From assembly GCF_018617395.1 (NCBI RefSeq), contig NZ_JACSKC010000007.1:1-43864 (forward strand): a stretch of DNA of 43,864 bases, written 5' to 3'. Numbering within the stretch: the stretch's first letter is position 1; each line of letters begins with the position of its first letter. The stretch comes from Exiguobacterium sp. s48 (GTDB lineage Bacteria; Bacillota; Bacilli; Exiguobacteriales; Exiguobacteriaceae). A model generated the notes under the pieces. That model made no database searches, was not told the DNA's origin, and saw nothing but the letters and a program-made list of their open reading frames with translations. The position numbers and the translations under genes are program-made. Positions 1 through 10,074 of the stretch are shown here, in pieces.

Positions 1-79
1 CCGAACACGGAAGTTAAGCGTCTCAGCGCCGAAAGTAGTTGGGGGATCTCCCCCTGTGAGGATAGGACGTTGCCAGGCA
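1..79 (+). rRNA. rrf: 5S ribosomal RNA, 3' part
   Basis: The first bases match the conserved 3' two thirds of Bacillales 5S rRNA: the CCGAACACGGAAGTTAAG loop, a G-rich/C-rich hairpin arm (GGGGGATCTCCCCC) and a closing GCCAGGC. The 5' part lies outside the window. The gene closes an rRNA operon whose terminator follows at once. The exact mature 3' end is estimated from base pairing with the missing 5' end and could be off by a few bases. Confidence 0.93.
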
Positions 80-88
80 ACAACGCAG

Positions 89-121
89 AAAACGATCAAG
101 CATACGCTTGATCGTTTTTTT
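89..121 (+). terminator. Intrinsic terminator of the upstream rRNA operon
   Basis: An 11-bp perfect stem, AACGATCAAGC at 91-101 and GCTTGATCGTT at 106-116, closes an ATAC tetraloop and runs into seven T residues. The flanking A and T residues can extend the stem by about two pairs. It ends the rRNA transcript only 30 bases before the yaaO start codon. Confidence 0.92.
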
Positions 122-150
122 CATATTTAATAGTTTAGGAGGAATAATCG

Positions 151-1569
151 ATGGCTCCTTCTCGAGAAAACCCTTTTACGTTTCTGGAAATGTTAGAACA
201 ACATGTGCGTGAACACCGCGTTTCTTTTCACGTACCGGGTCATCATAATGGGACTGTGATAGATGACACATTACCAAGTGCGTTCGCGAAAGTTATGCCA
301 TATGATCTGACTGAGTTGGCACACTTAGATGATTTGCATGATGCCTCAGGAATCATCAAACAGGCTGAAACCGCTTTGGGTATGTTGTACGAAAGTAAAA
401 GCAAATGGCTAGTCAATGGATCTACAGTCGGGAACTGGAGTATGCTTGCTGCAACAGTACAGCGCGGTGAACGAGTATATGTACAACGAAACTCACATAA
501 ATCGGTATGGAATGCGATCGAATGGCTAGGACTAGAACCGATATTATTAATGCCCACCATTGAACGAGGTACCGGTATTCCAACGACTGTAACCTTAGAT
601 ACAATCAAACAGGCCATACTAGAATTTCCCGGAGGACGCGCCGTCATGTTGACGTCTCCTACATATTATGGAGATATGGCAGATATTCGAGCGATTTCTG
701 ATTATTTATCGCCGAAAGATATTCCCTTACTTGTCGATGAGGCGCATGGTGCGCATTTAATTCATCCAAAGTTACCACGTCGTTCTGCCATCTTTGAAGG
801 CGCAAGCGCGGTTGTGCAATCTGCACATAAAACGTTACCTGCCTTCACGATGGGAGCTTGGGTTCATTATAAAGAAGATATCGACGAAAATCGTTTAAAA
901 CATGCACTGTCATCCTTTCAAACGTCAAGTCCTTCTTATCTTATTATGGCTTCATTGGATTATGCACGTTCTTATTTAGAGACATTGACTGATGAGGCAT
1001 GGTCCTCCATACAAAAAAGTCATGCGCAGTTTGTTCTTGAATTGAAACGTTCCGGTTTTGTCGTAAAAGTAGGAGATGACTTTACGAAAGTGACCATCAT
1101 GACTTATCCGAAGAATGGATTGATTTTTAGTCAACATCTCGCCTCGATTGGAATAGATATTGAATTAGCGGCAGTTGATCATGTGTTATTCTGTTTACCA
1201 TTAAGGGAAATAAAGAAACAGGAAATTGAGCATTGGCTGAAATTGATTAAGAAAGCCGCTACTCATGTACCCATCATCGATGACGATGAGACCATCTTTC
1301 CATTCCCTCAATCACAATGTGTATCTGAACTACATCCGGTGAAAGAGTATGCACGAATTCAGCGGGTATCTTTTGAGCAGGCGATTGGATTGATTGCGGC
1401 AGAAACGGTGATTCCATATCCACCCGGGATTCCTTGGATTTTAAAAGGAGAACAAATCACAGAAGAGAAAGTTCGTGTACTCTCCGATTGGATTTCTTTA
1501 GGGAGGAAGCTTCAAGCGAGTAAGCATGTTATGATAGAGCAAATTGATGTTATTGTAGAGGAGTTTTAA
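151..1569 (+). CDS. yaaO: Orn/Lys/Arg decarboxylase family protein YaaO
   Basis: A fold-type I PLP enzyme of the Orn/Lys/Arg decarboxylase class (472 aa, the size of B. subtilis YaaO). The PLP lysine is K227 in SAHK at 224-227, preceded by DEAHGAH at 196-202, where D196 contacts the cofactor ring nitrogen and H199 lies nearby. HVPGHH at 27-32 and the C-terminal YPPGIP stretch are typical of the short form, which lacks the N-terminal wing domain of enterobacterial CadA and SpeC. The start has an AGGAGGA ribosome site at 137-143. The substrate (lysine, arginine or ornithine) cannot be read from sequence; arginine decarboxylase SpeA is the closest relative in Bacillus, so a polyamine role is possible. 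No convincing promoter lies in the 30 bases after the rRNA terminator. tmk follows after 3 bases. Confidence 0.88.
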   Translation: MAPSRENPFTFLEMLEQHVREHRVSFHVPGHHNGTVIDDTLPSAFAKVMPYDLTELAHLDDLHDASGIIKQAETALGMLYESKSKWLVNGSTVGNWSMLAATVQRGERVYVQRNSHKSVWNAIEWLGLEPILLMPTIERGTGIPTTVTLDTIKQAILEFPGGRAVMLTSPTYYGDMADIRAISDYLSPKDIPLLVDEAHGAHLIHPKLPRRSAIFEGASAVVQSAHKTLPAFTMGAWVHYKEDIDENRLKHALSSFQTSSPSYLIMASLDYARSYLETLTDEAWSSIQKSHAQFVLELKRSGFVVKVGDDFTKVTIMTYPKNGLIFSQHLASIGIDIELAAVDHVLFCLPLREIKKQEIEHWLKLIKKAATHVPIIDDDETIFPFPQSQCVSELHPVKEYARIQRVSFEQAIGLIAAETVIPYPPGIPWILKGEQITEEKVRVLSDWISLGRKLQASKHVMIEQIDVIVEEF

Positions 1570-1572
1570 AAC

Positions 1573-2540
<968 letters not shown>

Positions 2541-2554
2541 TGGGAGTTGGACAT

Positions 2555-3547
2555 ATGCGTTTTCAAGAATTGAGCGAGTCGCAAACTGTCGTTTCTCGCA
2601 TCATTCAAAATTCAATCGTTTCAAATAAAGTAGGTCACGCGTATATCTTTTCCGGAGATTATGAACCCTATTTAATTGAAACGGCCACACTGTTTGCAAA
2701 AGCTTTGTTTTGTGAGTCGCCACAGGGGGCAGAACCTTGTGGCGTATGTCGAAACTGTCGACGGATGGATTCCAAGAACATCGTCGACTACATTGAAGTG
2801 GAGCCGGACGGTGCGAGTATTAAAAAAGAACAGATTCAGCAATTGCTCAGTGATTTATCACTACGAGGCGCTGAAGGCGATCGCCAAGTGTATGTCATTC
2901 ATCAAGCGCACAAGATGACGACACAAGCGGCGAATAGCTTATTGAAGTTCTTTGAAGAACCGGGAGTAGGCAAGCTTGCTATTTTAGTGACGACTCAACC
3001 TCAGTTACTGCTTCCGACAATTCGGTCGCGTGCTCAACAACTTGCGTTTCGTCCAATCGATCGTGGGCAGTTGGCGCAAGCGATGTCTGAAGAGTTGTCT
3101 TGTACGTATGATTTGGCATACCTCGCCCTAACGGTTTATCCGAAATGGGACGATGCGAAAGAAGCACTCGAACAGGAGTGGTTTGTACAGGCATACGGGC
3201 TAGTGGTACAATTAATTGAAGTATTGACGAAACGACCTCAAGAGTTGCTCTTATTCGCACAAGAAAAATGGTTAGGGCATTTTAAAGGACGAAATGAGTT
3301 ACGAGTTGGCCTGGAATTATTCGAACATTGGTTAGAGGAGGCACTTCATTTAAAAGTGCGAGAATCGTATACTCCGAAGCTATTTACGAATGAGGCTGCC
3401 TTGTATCATGCATTTATTCAAAATCGATCTGTCTCGAAGCTTACACATGCGATTGAAAGTGTGCATGCAGCGATTCGACGACTCGAGGCAAACGTCAATC
3501 CTCAATTAACGTTCGAACGACTTTCGTTCGATTTGCAGAAAGGATAG
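2555..3547 (+). CDS. holB: DNA polymerase III delta' subunit
   Basis: Clamp-loader subunit of the replicative polymerase (330 aa from this start). It keeps the AAA+ fold but has a degenerate P-loop (FSGDYEPYLIET), as expected for delta'. Four cysteines in the pattern C-x8-C-x2-C-x2-C form the usual zinc module. The Sensor 1 region reads SRA where many homologues have SRC. An in-frame ATG at 2540 overlaps the darA stop but has no ribosome site; the ATG at 2555 has GGGAG at 2542-2546 and puts the N-terminus level with B. subtilis HolB, so I chose it. ricT follows after 6 bases. Confidence 0.92.
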   Translation: MRFQELSESQTVVSRIIQNSIVSNKVGHAYIFSGDYEPYLIETATLFAKALFCESPQGAEPCGVCRNCRRMDSKNIVDYIEVEPDGASIKKEQIQQLLSDLSLRGAEGDRQVYVIHQAHKMTTQAANSLLKFFEEPGVGKLAILVTTQPQLLLPTIRSRAQQLAFRPIDRGQLAQAMSEELSCTYDLAYLALTVYPKWDDAKEALEQEWFVQAYGLVVQLIEVLTKRPQELLLFAQEKWLGHFKGRNELRVGLELFEHWLEEALHLKVRESYTPKLFTNEAALYHAFIQNRSVSKLTHAIESVHAAIRRLEANVNPQLTFERLSFDLQKG

Positions 3548-3553
3548 AAGCGC

Positions 3554-4384
3554 GTGCTTGAAGTAGTTGGAGTCCGTTTTAAAGAAGCGGGAAAAATCTA
3601 TTACTTTTCACCAGGCGATGCAACGCTAAAACGTGGGGATCATGTCATCGTTGAAACGGTACGTGGTATTGAATACGGGGAAGTCGTTCAAACCGATAAG
3701 CAACTCGGTGAAGACGAAGTCGTCATGCCGTTGAAAACAATCCTCCGCGTCGCGGATCAAAAGGATGCGGATATCGTACGCGATAATCGACTGGCAGCCG
3801 TCGATGCTCATGCCGTCTGTGAAGAAAAAATTCGAGAACATCAGTTAGAAATGAAACTAGTTGATGTTGAGTATACATTTGATCGCAATAAAGTGATCTT
3901 TTATTTTACTGCCGAAGGTCGCGTCGATTTTCGAGAACTGGTAAAGGATTTGGCTAGTGTGTTTCGTACGCGAATCGAGCTCCGACAAATCGGCGTTCGT
4001 GACGAAGCGAAGCTTCTTAGCGGGATTGGACCATGCGGTCGAGTTCTTTGTTGCTCGTCATTTCTTGGGGAATTCGAACCGGTCTCCATCAAAATGGCCA
4101 AAGATCAGAATCTCTCGTTAAATCCGAACAAGATTTCTGGAGTATGTGGTCGTCTGATGTGCTGTTTAAAATATGAGAATGACACATATGAAGAACTGAA
4201 ACGAGATTTACCAGACGTCGGCAAGCGAATCAAAATTCCAGAAGGTGATGGTCGGGTAATCGGTCTGAATATATTAGACCAGCTCATTCAGGTCGAGCTT
4301 CACGATCGGACGCGCGTCGTCACATATACGATTGATGAACTCGTTGAAGTGGGCGCGATTAAACGAAAACCGTCAAAACAGTGA
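3554..4384 (+). CDS. ricT: PSP1-domain protein RicT (YaaT), RNase Y specificity factor
   Basis: Member of the PSP1/YaaT family (276 aa). In B. subtilis it forms the RicAFT (Y-) complex, which steers RNase Y cleavage of operon transcripts and carries [4Fe-4S] clusters. The two cysteine groups are present: C161, C166, C167 in GPCGRVLCC and C198, C203, C204 in GVCGRLMCC. Translation starts at GTG with AAAGGAT just upstream. In B. subtilis loss of the complex affects sporulation, competence and biofilm formation; its presence here beside lost spore genes points to its general mRNA-processing role. RicA and RicF would be encoded elsewhere. Confidence 0.93.
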   Translation: MLEVVGVRFKEAGKIYYFSPGDATLKRGDHVIVETVRGIEYGEVVQTDKQLGEDEVVMPLKTILRVADQKDADIVRDNRLAAVDAHAVCEEKIREHQLEMKLVDVEYTFDRNKVIFYFTAEGRVDFRELVKDLASVFRTRIELRQIGVRDEAKLLSGIGPCGRVLCCSSFLGEFEPVSIKMAKDQNLSLNPNKISGVCGRLMCCLKYENDTYEELKRDLPDVGKRIKIPEGDGRVIGLNILDQLIQVELHDRTRVVTYTIDELVEVGAIKRKPSKQ

Positions 4385-4398
4385 TGGGGTGCTGAGCA

Positions 4399-4743
4399 GT
4401 GGAAAGAATGGATAAAAAAGAAGTGATGATGCGTGTAGACGCGATTGAGCAACAGATGCAACTTTTAACGGAGCATTTAGGTGTGCTGAAAGAACAGCTT
4501 GCGTACTTGCTTGAAGAAAATCAGCATATGTATCTAGAGAATCATCACTTACGCGAAAAAGTCGAACAATTAGCAGAAGTTGATACGACAAATGGTGATT
4601 CACAAATCGCATTGTCTGGAAAAGGGCAGAACAATTTAGCTGCGCTGTATCAAGAAGGATTCCATATTTGTAACCTCCATTACGGACAGGTACGAAAAGA
4701 TGGGGACTGTCTCTTCTGTTTGTCGATGCTCAATAAACATTAA
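4399..4743 (+). CDS. yabA: Replication initiation control protein YabA
   Basis: Negative regulator of initiation that contacts DnaA and the DnaN clamp. The 114-aa protein has an N-terminal coiled coil (about residues 5-55, the tetramerisation part) and a C-terminal zinc-binding tail with HxC...H and CxxC (HICNLH and DCLFC). The frame opens at GTG 4399, with GGGG about nine bases upstream. An in-frame ATG at 4408 would begin MDKKE exactly as B. subtilis YabA does, and is an equally good start. A terminator-like hairpin follows, so the yaaO-yabA unit may partly end here. Confidence 0.92.
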   Translation: MERMDKKEVMMRVDAIEQQMQLLTEHLGVLKEQLAYLLEENQHMYLENHHLREKVEQLAEVDTTNGDSQIALSGKGQNNLAALYQEGFHICNLHYGQVRKDGDCLFCLSMLNKH

Positions 4744-4748
4744 TACGG

Positions 4749-4787
4749 GGCGATAGATAGGGGTTCCCTATCCGTCGCCTTTCTTTT
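4749..4787 (+). terminator. Hairpin with T-rich tail after yabA
   Basis: GGCGA at 4749-4753 pairs with TCGCC at 4775-4779. After a two-by-two internal bulge, GATAGGG at 4756-4762 pairs with CCCTATC at 4766-4772, closing a three-base loop. The tail is TTTCTTTT. Intrinsic terminator or attenuator between yabA and trmN6. Confidence 0.82.
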
Positions 4788-4803
4788 ATAGAAGGAGGAA
4801 ACG

Positions 4804-5541
4804 ATGGTAACGGTTAAGGATGGAGAACGCCTTGATGATTTACTCGGACGTCCAGGTAAAATCATTCAAAGTGATGATGTGTTCTCATTTTCATTAGATG
4901 CGGTACTGCTTGCAGAATTTGTGTGGGTACCGATTCAAAAAGGACAGCTGGTTGATTTGTGTGCCGGTACCGGGGCAATTCCGCTCTTTTTATCGTATCG
5001 TACAAAAGGAACGATTACGGGTGTCGAAATTCAATCAAAACTGGTCGATATGGCGAATCGAAGCATGGCGGTTAATCGTCTTGAAGAAAGAATTCGAGTA
5101 GTAGAAGGGGACGTCAAAACGGCAGCGACGCAGCTCGGGCATGCGCGATATGACGTGGTCACATGTAACCCACCTTACTTTTTGGCGAATGAGACCTCGC
5201 TACGGAATCAAAATGAGCATCATACGATTGCCCGACATGAAGTATTATGCACGTTAGAAGATTGTATTAAAACGGCTAGCCAACTCGTCAAACCAGGAGG
5301 AAAGGTGGCGTTCGTGCATCGGCCAGAACGCTTACTCGATATCTTAACCTTGATGCGTGCGTATCGGATTGAACCGAAACGAATGCAACTCGTCTATCCA
5401 AAAGCGGGACGTGAGGCGAATACTTTATTAATCGAGGGATCGAAAGATGGAAAAGCAGGTCTTAAAATTTTACCACCATTTGTTGTCTATGAAGAAGACG
5501 ATACGTATACGGAAGCGATGCGAGCCATACTCGATGCCTAA
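4804..5541 (+). CDS. trmN6: tRNA1(Val) (adenine37-N6)-methyltransferase family protein YabB
   Basis: SAM-dependent methyltransferase of the YfiC/TrmN6 family (245 aa). The SAM-binding motif I is DLCAGTGA at 51-58, and the adenine-N6 catalytic motif NPPY is at 122-125. The family methylates N6 of A37 in tRNA1(Val) in E. coli; the substrate here is by homology only. AAGGAGG at 4792-4798 precedes the ATG. The 3' end overlaps yazA by 8 bases, and the order trmN6-yazA-rsmI matches B. subtilis. Confidence 0.88.
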   Translation: MVTVKDGERLDDLLGRPGKIIQSDDVFSFSLDAVLLAEFVWVPIQKGQLVDLCAGTGAIPLFLSYRTKGTITGVEIQSKLVDMANRSMAVNRLEERIRVVEGDVKTAATQLGHARYDVVTCNPPYFLANETSLRNQNEHHTIARHEVLCTLEDCIKTASQLVKPGGKVAFVHRPERLLDILTLMRAYRIEPKRMQLVYPKAGREANTLLIEGSKDGKAGLKILPPFVVYEEDDTYTEAMRAILDA

Positions 5542-5812
5542 GCACTATACCTACATCGTGGAATGTCGTGATGGAACGTACTATACGGGTTATACAACGA
5601 ATGTGGAAAAACGACTCCTGGCCCATAATGCGGGGAAAGGCGCAAAATACACGAAAGCACGACTTCCGGTAGAACTTCGGTACGTGCAGTCGTTCGATAC
5701 GAAACGGGAGGCCATGCAATACGAGTGGTCCATCAAGCAATTGACTCGTGCACAAAAAGAGAAGTTGATGGAGGGGACGACCAATGAATTCACAAAAGAG
5801 CTACCAAACTGA
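5534..5812 (+). CDS. yazA: GIY-YIG domain protein YazA
   Basis: Small single-domain GIY-YIG protein of the UPF0213 family (92 aa). The half motifs are YIV at 7-9 and YTG at 17-19, with R27 and a downstream glutamate (YEWSIK) completing the likely catalytic set. No function is established for the family; it resembles the catalytic module of UvrC and SLX1. The frame stays open 29 codons upstream, but the ATG at 5534 gives the family N-terminus. It overlaps trmN6 by 8 bases and rsmI by 29 bases, implying coupled translation. Confidence 0.88.
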   Translation: MPKHYTYIVECRDGTYYTGYTTNVEKRLLAHNAGKGAKYTKARLPVELRYVQSFDTKREAMQYEWSIKQLTRAQKEKLMEGTTNEFTKELPN

Positions 5813-6653
5813 ACAACCGACACTGTTTGTCGTACCGACACCGATTGGAAATCTAGAGGATATGACGTATCGCGCGGTACGGACGCTTCAGGAAGTCGAT
5901 TTAATCGCAGCGGAAGATACGCGCCAAACGATGAAATTATGTCGCCACTTTGACATTCCAACAAAATTGATTAGCTATCATGAACATAATAAAGAAGTGA
6001 GCGGACCAAGACTGATTGAAGACCTGTTGTCAGGGAAGTCGATTGCAGTCGTATCGGATGCTGGGATGCCAGGGATCTCGGACCCAGGAAGCGACCTCGT
6101 TCGATTGGCGATTCAAGCCAACATCCCGGTCGTCGTCTTACCCGGTGCGAATGCAGCACTCACGGCACTCGTTGCGTCGGGTCTTGCGACAGAGCGTTTC
6201 CTCTATTACGGTTTCTTGCCGCGTAAGAAGAAAGATCGCGTTGAGGTCCTCGAATCGATTCAATACGAACCGGGTACCGTCATATTCTATGAGGCGCCAC
6301 ATCGTTTGAAAGAGATGTTGACAGCAATTCGACAAGTGCTTGGGAATCGACAAATCGTATTAGGTCGTGAACTGACGAAAACGTTTGAAGAATTTTTGAG
6401 AGGTAGCGTAGATGAGGCGTTGACGTGGTGTGAAGGCGAAGTACGAGGTGAGTTTGTCGTCTTGGTGAGCGGAGCGACAGAGTCTGCACCGACGACGACG
6501 TGGTGGGAAGCACTTTCTGCATATGAACATGTCGTTCATTATATTGAAGAGGGATTAAAACCAAACGCGGCAATCAAGCAGACGGCGAAAGACCGTGGCG
6601 AGTCTCGAAATGATGTATATGATGCGTACCATCAACTACATAAAAAAGAGTAA
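5784..6653 (+). CDS. rsmI: 16S rRNA (cytidine1402-2'-O)-methyltransferase
   Basis: Methylates the 2'-O of C1402 in the 30S decoding centre with SAM. The 289-aa tetrapyrrole-methylase-type fold shows [10 protein letters not shown] at 19-28, AAEDTRQT in the 40s, and [13 protein letters not shown] at 90-102. The start has GGAGGGG at 5770-5775 inside yazA. The stop codon lies in the stem of the hairpin shared with convergent abrB. Confidence 0.95.
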   Translation: MNSQKSYQTEQPTLFVVPTPIGNLEDMTYRAVRTLQEVDLIAAEDTRQTMKLCRHFDIPTKLISYHEHNKEVSGPRLIEDLLSGKSIAVVSDAGMPGISDPGSDLVRLAIQANIPVVVLPGANAALTALVASGLATERFLYYGFLPRKKKDRVEVLESIQYEPGTVIFYEAPHRLKEMLTAIRQVLGNRQIVLGRELTKTFEEFLRGSVDEALTWCEGEVRGEFVVLVSGATESAPTTTWWEALSAYEHVVHYIEEGLKPNAAIKQTAKDRGESRNDVYDAYHQLHKKE

Positions 6654-6675
6654 GCAAGGAAATCCTTGCTTACTC
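6641..6675 (-). terminator. abrB terminator, shared with convergent rsmI
   Basis: A perfect 13-bp stem, GAGTAAGCAAGGA at 6648-6660 and TCCTTGCTTACTC at 6663-6675, has only two bases between the arms, so the real loop must be a little larger. On the minus strand it runs into six T residues, a strong terminator for abrB. On the + strand the tail is poor (TTCGCTG), so it is weaker for rsmI. The stop codons of both genes lie inside the stem. Confidence 0.88.
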
Positions 6676-6963
6676 TTCGCTGTAGTAGTTTTCGAGCATG
6701 TTCTTCAATTCAACGAGAACACGTTGTGCACCTTCTGGTGACAAGATTAGTTTGCCATCTGCCAATTTGAAGTTATCATCTGATACTTCGCCTGTAACTT
6801 GGCAAGTCATGTTTGGTTTATATTTTTTCAAAACGATTTGATCGTTGTCGACGTAGATCTCGAGTGCATCTTTCTCTGCAATTCCGAGTGTACGGCGCAA
6901 TTCGATTGGAATAACGACACGACCAAGCTCATCAACCTTACGTACGATACCTGTAGATTTCAT
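6670..6963 (-). CDS. abrB: Transition-state regulator AbrB
   Basis: DNA-binding repressor or ambiactive regulator of post-exponential genes (97 aa; B. subtilis about 96). The N-terminal swapped-hairpin domain (residues 1-53) is almost identical to B. subtilis AbrB: it opens MKSTGIVRKVDELG and includes RTLGIAEKDALEIY. The C-terminal multimerisation half is more divergent. The frame remains open far upstream, but the ATG at 6963 has a strong GGAGGAGGA ribosome site (complement of 6971-6979). It is the only minus-strand gene here, as in B. subtilis. The promoter and tandem Spo0A-box-like sites upstream suggest the classical Spo0A-AbrB circuit survives. B. subtilis AbrB represses spoVG, which is also in this window. 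Confidence 0.97.
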   Translation of the reverse strand: MKSTGIVRKVDELGRVVIPIELRRTLGIAEKDALEIYVDNDQIVLKKYKPNMTCQVTGEVSDDNFKLADGKLILSPEGAQRVLVELKNMLENYYSEE

Positions 6964-7008
6964 TTGTGTTTCCTCCTCCAATGGTGTCGAAATCTCGTGG
7001 TGACATGA

Positions 7009-7025
7009 ATCGTCAAAATTCGACA
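7009..7025 (-). promoter_or_regulatory. Tandem Spo0A boxes downstream of the abrB promoter
   Basis: On the minus strand this reads TGTCGAA-TTT-TGACGAT. The first half is an exact 0A box (TGNCGAA); the second has one mismatch and lies 10 bases, one helical turn, further on. The pair covers about +11 to +27 of the predicted abrB transcript. That matches the arrangement of the 0A boxes by which Spo0A~P represses abrB in B. subtilis (TGTCGAA-TAA-TGACGAA). Binding is inferred. Confidence 0.7.
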
Positions 7026-7042
7026 ATGTGACTACAGCAAAA

Positions 7043-7071
7043 AGCATACTAAACTTTCCAATTGCAGTCAA
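7043..7071 (-). promoter_or_regulatory. Sigma-A promoter of abrB
   Basis: Read on the minus strand: -35 TTGACT (complement of 7066-7071), a 17-base spacer and -10 TATGCT (complement of 7043-7048). Transcription would begin near 7036, leaving a leader of about 70 bases before the abrB ATG. Confidence 0.72.
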
Positions 7072-7096
7072 CTGCTTACTATCTGGAAAAGTAAAT

Positions 7097-7113
7097 TTTC
7101 GAAAATTGTCGAA
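7097..7113 (+). promoter_or_regulatory. Second Spo0A-box-like pair upstream of the abrB promoter
   Basis: TTTCGAA at 7097-7103 (one mismatch to TGTCGAA) and an exact TGTCGAA at 7107-7113 are spaced 10 bases start to start. They lie about 60-80 bases upstream of the predicted abrB transcription start. Another isolated exact TGTCGAA is at 6985-6991 in the abrB leader. Assignment rests on motif and spacing only. Confidence 0.5.
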
Positions 7114-7210
7114 TAAGGAACGATATATACCTAAATTTCCCCGATAGTTTGAACTTGAAACAAAGAAAGGGTATTTTTGGAACATTTATGACGGAGAATA
7201 CGCAAAAAAA

Positions 7211-7232
7211 TTCCAAACAATTAGGTTTGGAA
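7211..7232. repeat. 8-bp inverted repeat at the metG promoter
   Basis: TTCCAAAC at 7211-7218 and GTTTGGAA at 7225-7232 form a perfect palindrome with a six-base spacer, ending 19 bases before the metG -10. It resembles an operator for a dimeric regulator covering the -35 position. It has no T tract, so it is not a terminator. Confidence 0.6.
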
Positions 7233-7276
7233 ATTCTTTTGTCGAACCGTGTATAATGAGAATTGCATATGTCGAA
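7227..7276 (+). promoter_or_regulatory. metG promoter region with TGTCGAA sites
   Basis: A perfect -10 TATAAT lies at 7252-7257. The -35 is poor: TTGGAA at 7227-7232, with a long 19-base spacer. An exact TGTCGAA at 7240-7246 sits inside the spacer and another at 7270-7276 just after the predicted start, 30 bases apart. The implied leader is only about 30 bases, which rules out a T-box. The weak -35 plus nearby sites suggest activator or repressor control. Confidence 0.55.
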
Positions 7277-7290
7277 AGGATGGAGAATAA

Positions 7291-9255
<1,965 letters not shown>

Positions 9256-9261
9256 TGAAAT

Positions 9262-9291
9262 GGGGGAGACTATGGTCTCCCTCTCTTTTTC
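9262..9291 (+). terminator. Terminator after metG
   Basis: GGGAGAC at 9264-9270 pairs with GTCTCCC at 9275-9281 around a four-base loop, followed by CTCTTTTT. The yabD ribosome site begins directly after it. Confidence 0.85.
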
Positions 9292-9306
9292 TAAGGAGGA
9301 AATAAG

Positions 9307-10074
9307 ATGTTGATTGATACACATACGCACATCAATGCGGAACAATTCAACGAAGATGTAGAAGAGACAATCGAGCGGGCAAGAGAAGCCGGCGTTTCCC
9401 CGCTACTTGTCGTTGGATTTGATACACCAACAATCGATCGAGCCATCGAATTGGCCGAGTCTCACGACGACATCTATGCCATCGTCGGATGGCATCCTGT
9501 CGATGCGATCGACTGTACGGATGCAGACTTAGCGCGAATCGAGGATCTCATGAGTCATCCGAAAGTGATGGCACTCGGCGAAATCGGTCTTGACTATCAT
9601 TGGGACAAATCACCGAAAGATGTGCAACAGCACCTCTTCCGTCAACAGATTGCCATCGCCAAACGGACGAATATGCCAATCGTCATTCATAACCGAGAAG
9701 CAACGGCAGATGTCCTTGATATTTTAGAAGAAGAGCATGCCGAGGAAGTCGGTGGCGTGTTCCATAGTTACAGCATGTCTGTGGAACTATTGCCTCGTTG
9801 CTTAGACTTGAACTTTTATATTTCGTTAGGAGGACCGGTCACTTTCAAAAATGCGAAGGTTCCGAAGGCGGTGGCGCAAGAGGTACCACTTGATCGCCTA
9901 CTTGTCGAGACTGACTGCCCATATTTGACCCCGACACCGTTCCGTGGAAAGCGTAATGAGCCGGCATACGTCAAATATGTAGCTGAAGAGATCGCTTCCC
10001 TCCGTGACATACCGTATGAGGAATTAGCAGAGGCGACGACAACCAACGCGAAGACGTTGTTCCGACTCCCATGA
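9307..10074 (+). CDS. yabD: TatD-family metal-dependent hydrolase YabD
   Basis: TatD DNase-type amidohydrolase of 255 aa. The metal ligands are H6 and H8 (THTH), E92 in GEIGLDYH, H128 in IHNRE, H153 in FHSYS and D203 in ETDCPYLTP. TatD proteins are Mg-dependent 3'-5' exonucleases or endonucleases, linked in other species to DNA repair and to turnover of damaged nucleic acids. The substrate of the Bacillus homologue is not settled. AAGGAGG ahead of the ATG gives a strong start. The stop overlaps the yabE ATG in an ATGA. Confidence 0.93.
   Translation: MLIDTHTHINAEQFNEDVEETIERAREAGVSPLLVVGFDTPTIDRAIELAESHDDIYAIVGWHPVDAIDCTDADLARIEDLMSHPKVMALGEIGLDYHWDKSPKDVQQHLFRQQIAIAKRTNMPIVIHNREATADVLDILEEEHAEEVGGVFHSYSMSVELLPRCLDLNFYISLGGPVTFKNAKVPKAVAQEVPLDRLLVETDCPYLTPTPFRGKRNEPAYVKYVAEEIASLRDIPYEELAEATTTNAKTLFRLP

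Noticed and set aside
243-647. Open frame of 134 codons antisense to yaaO
   Set aside because: It lies wholly within yaaO, has no ribosome site or recognisable family, and resembles the many other antisense frames across this window.
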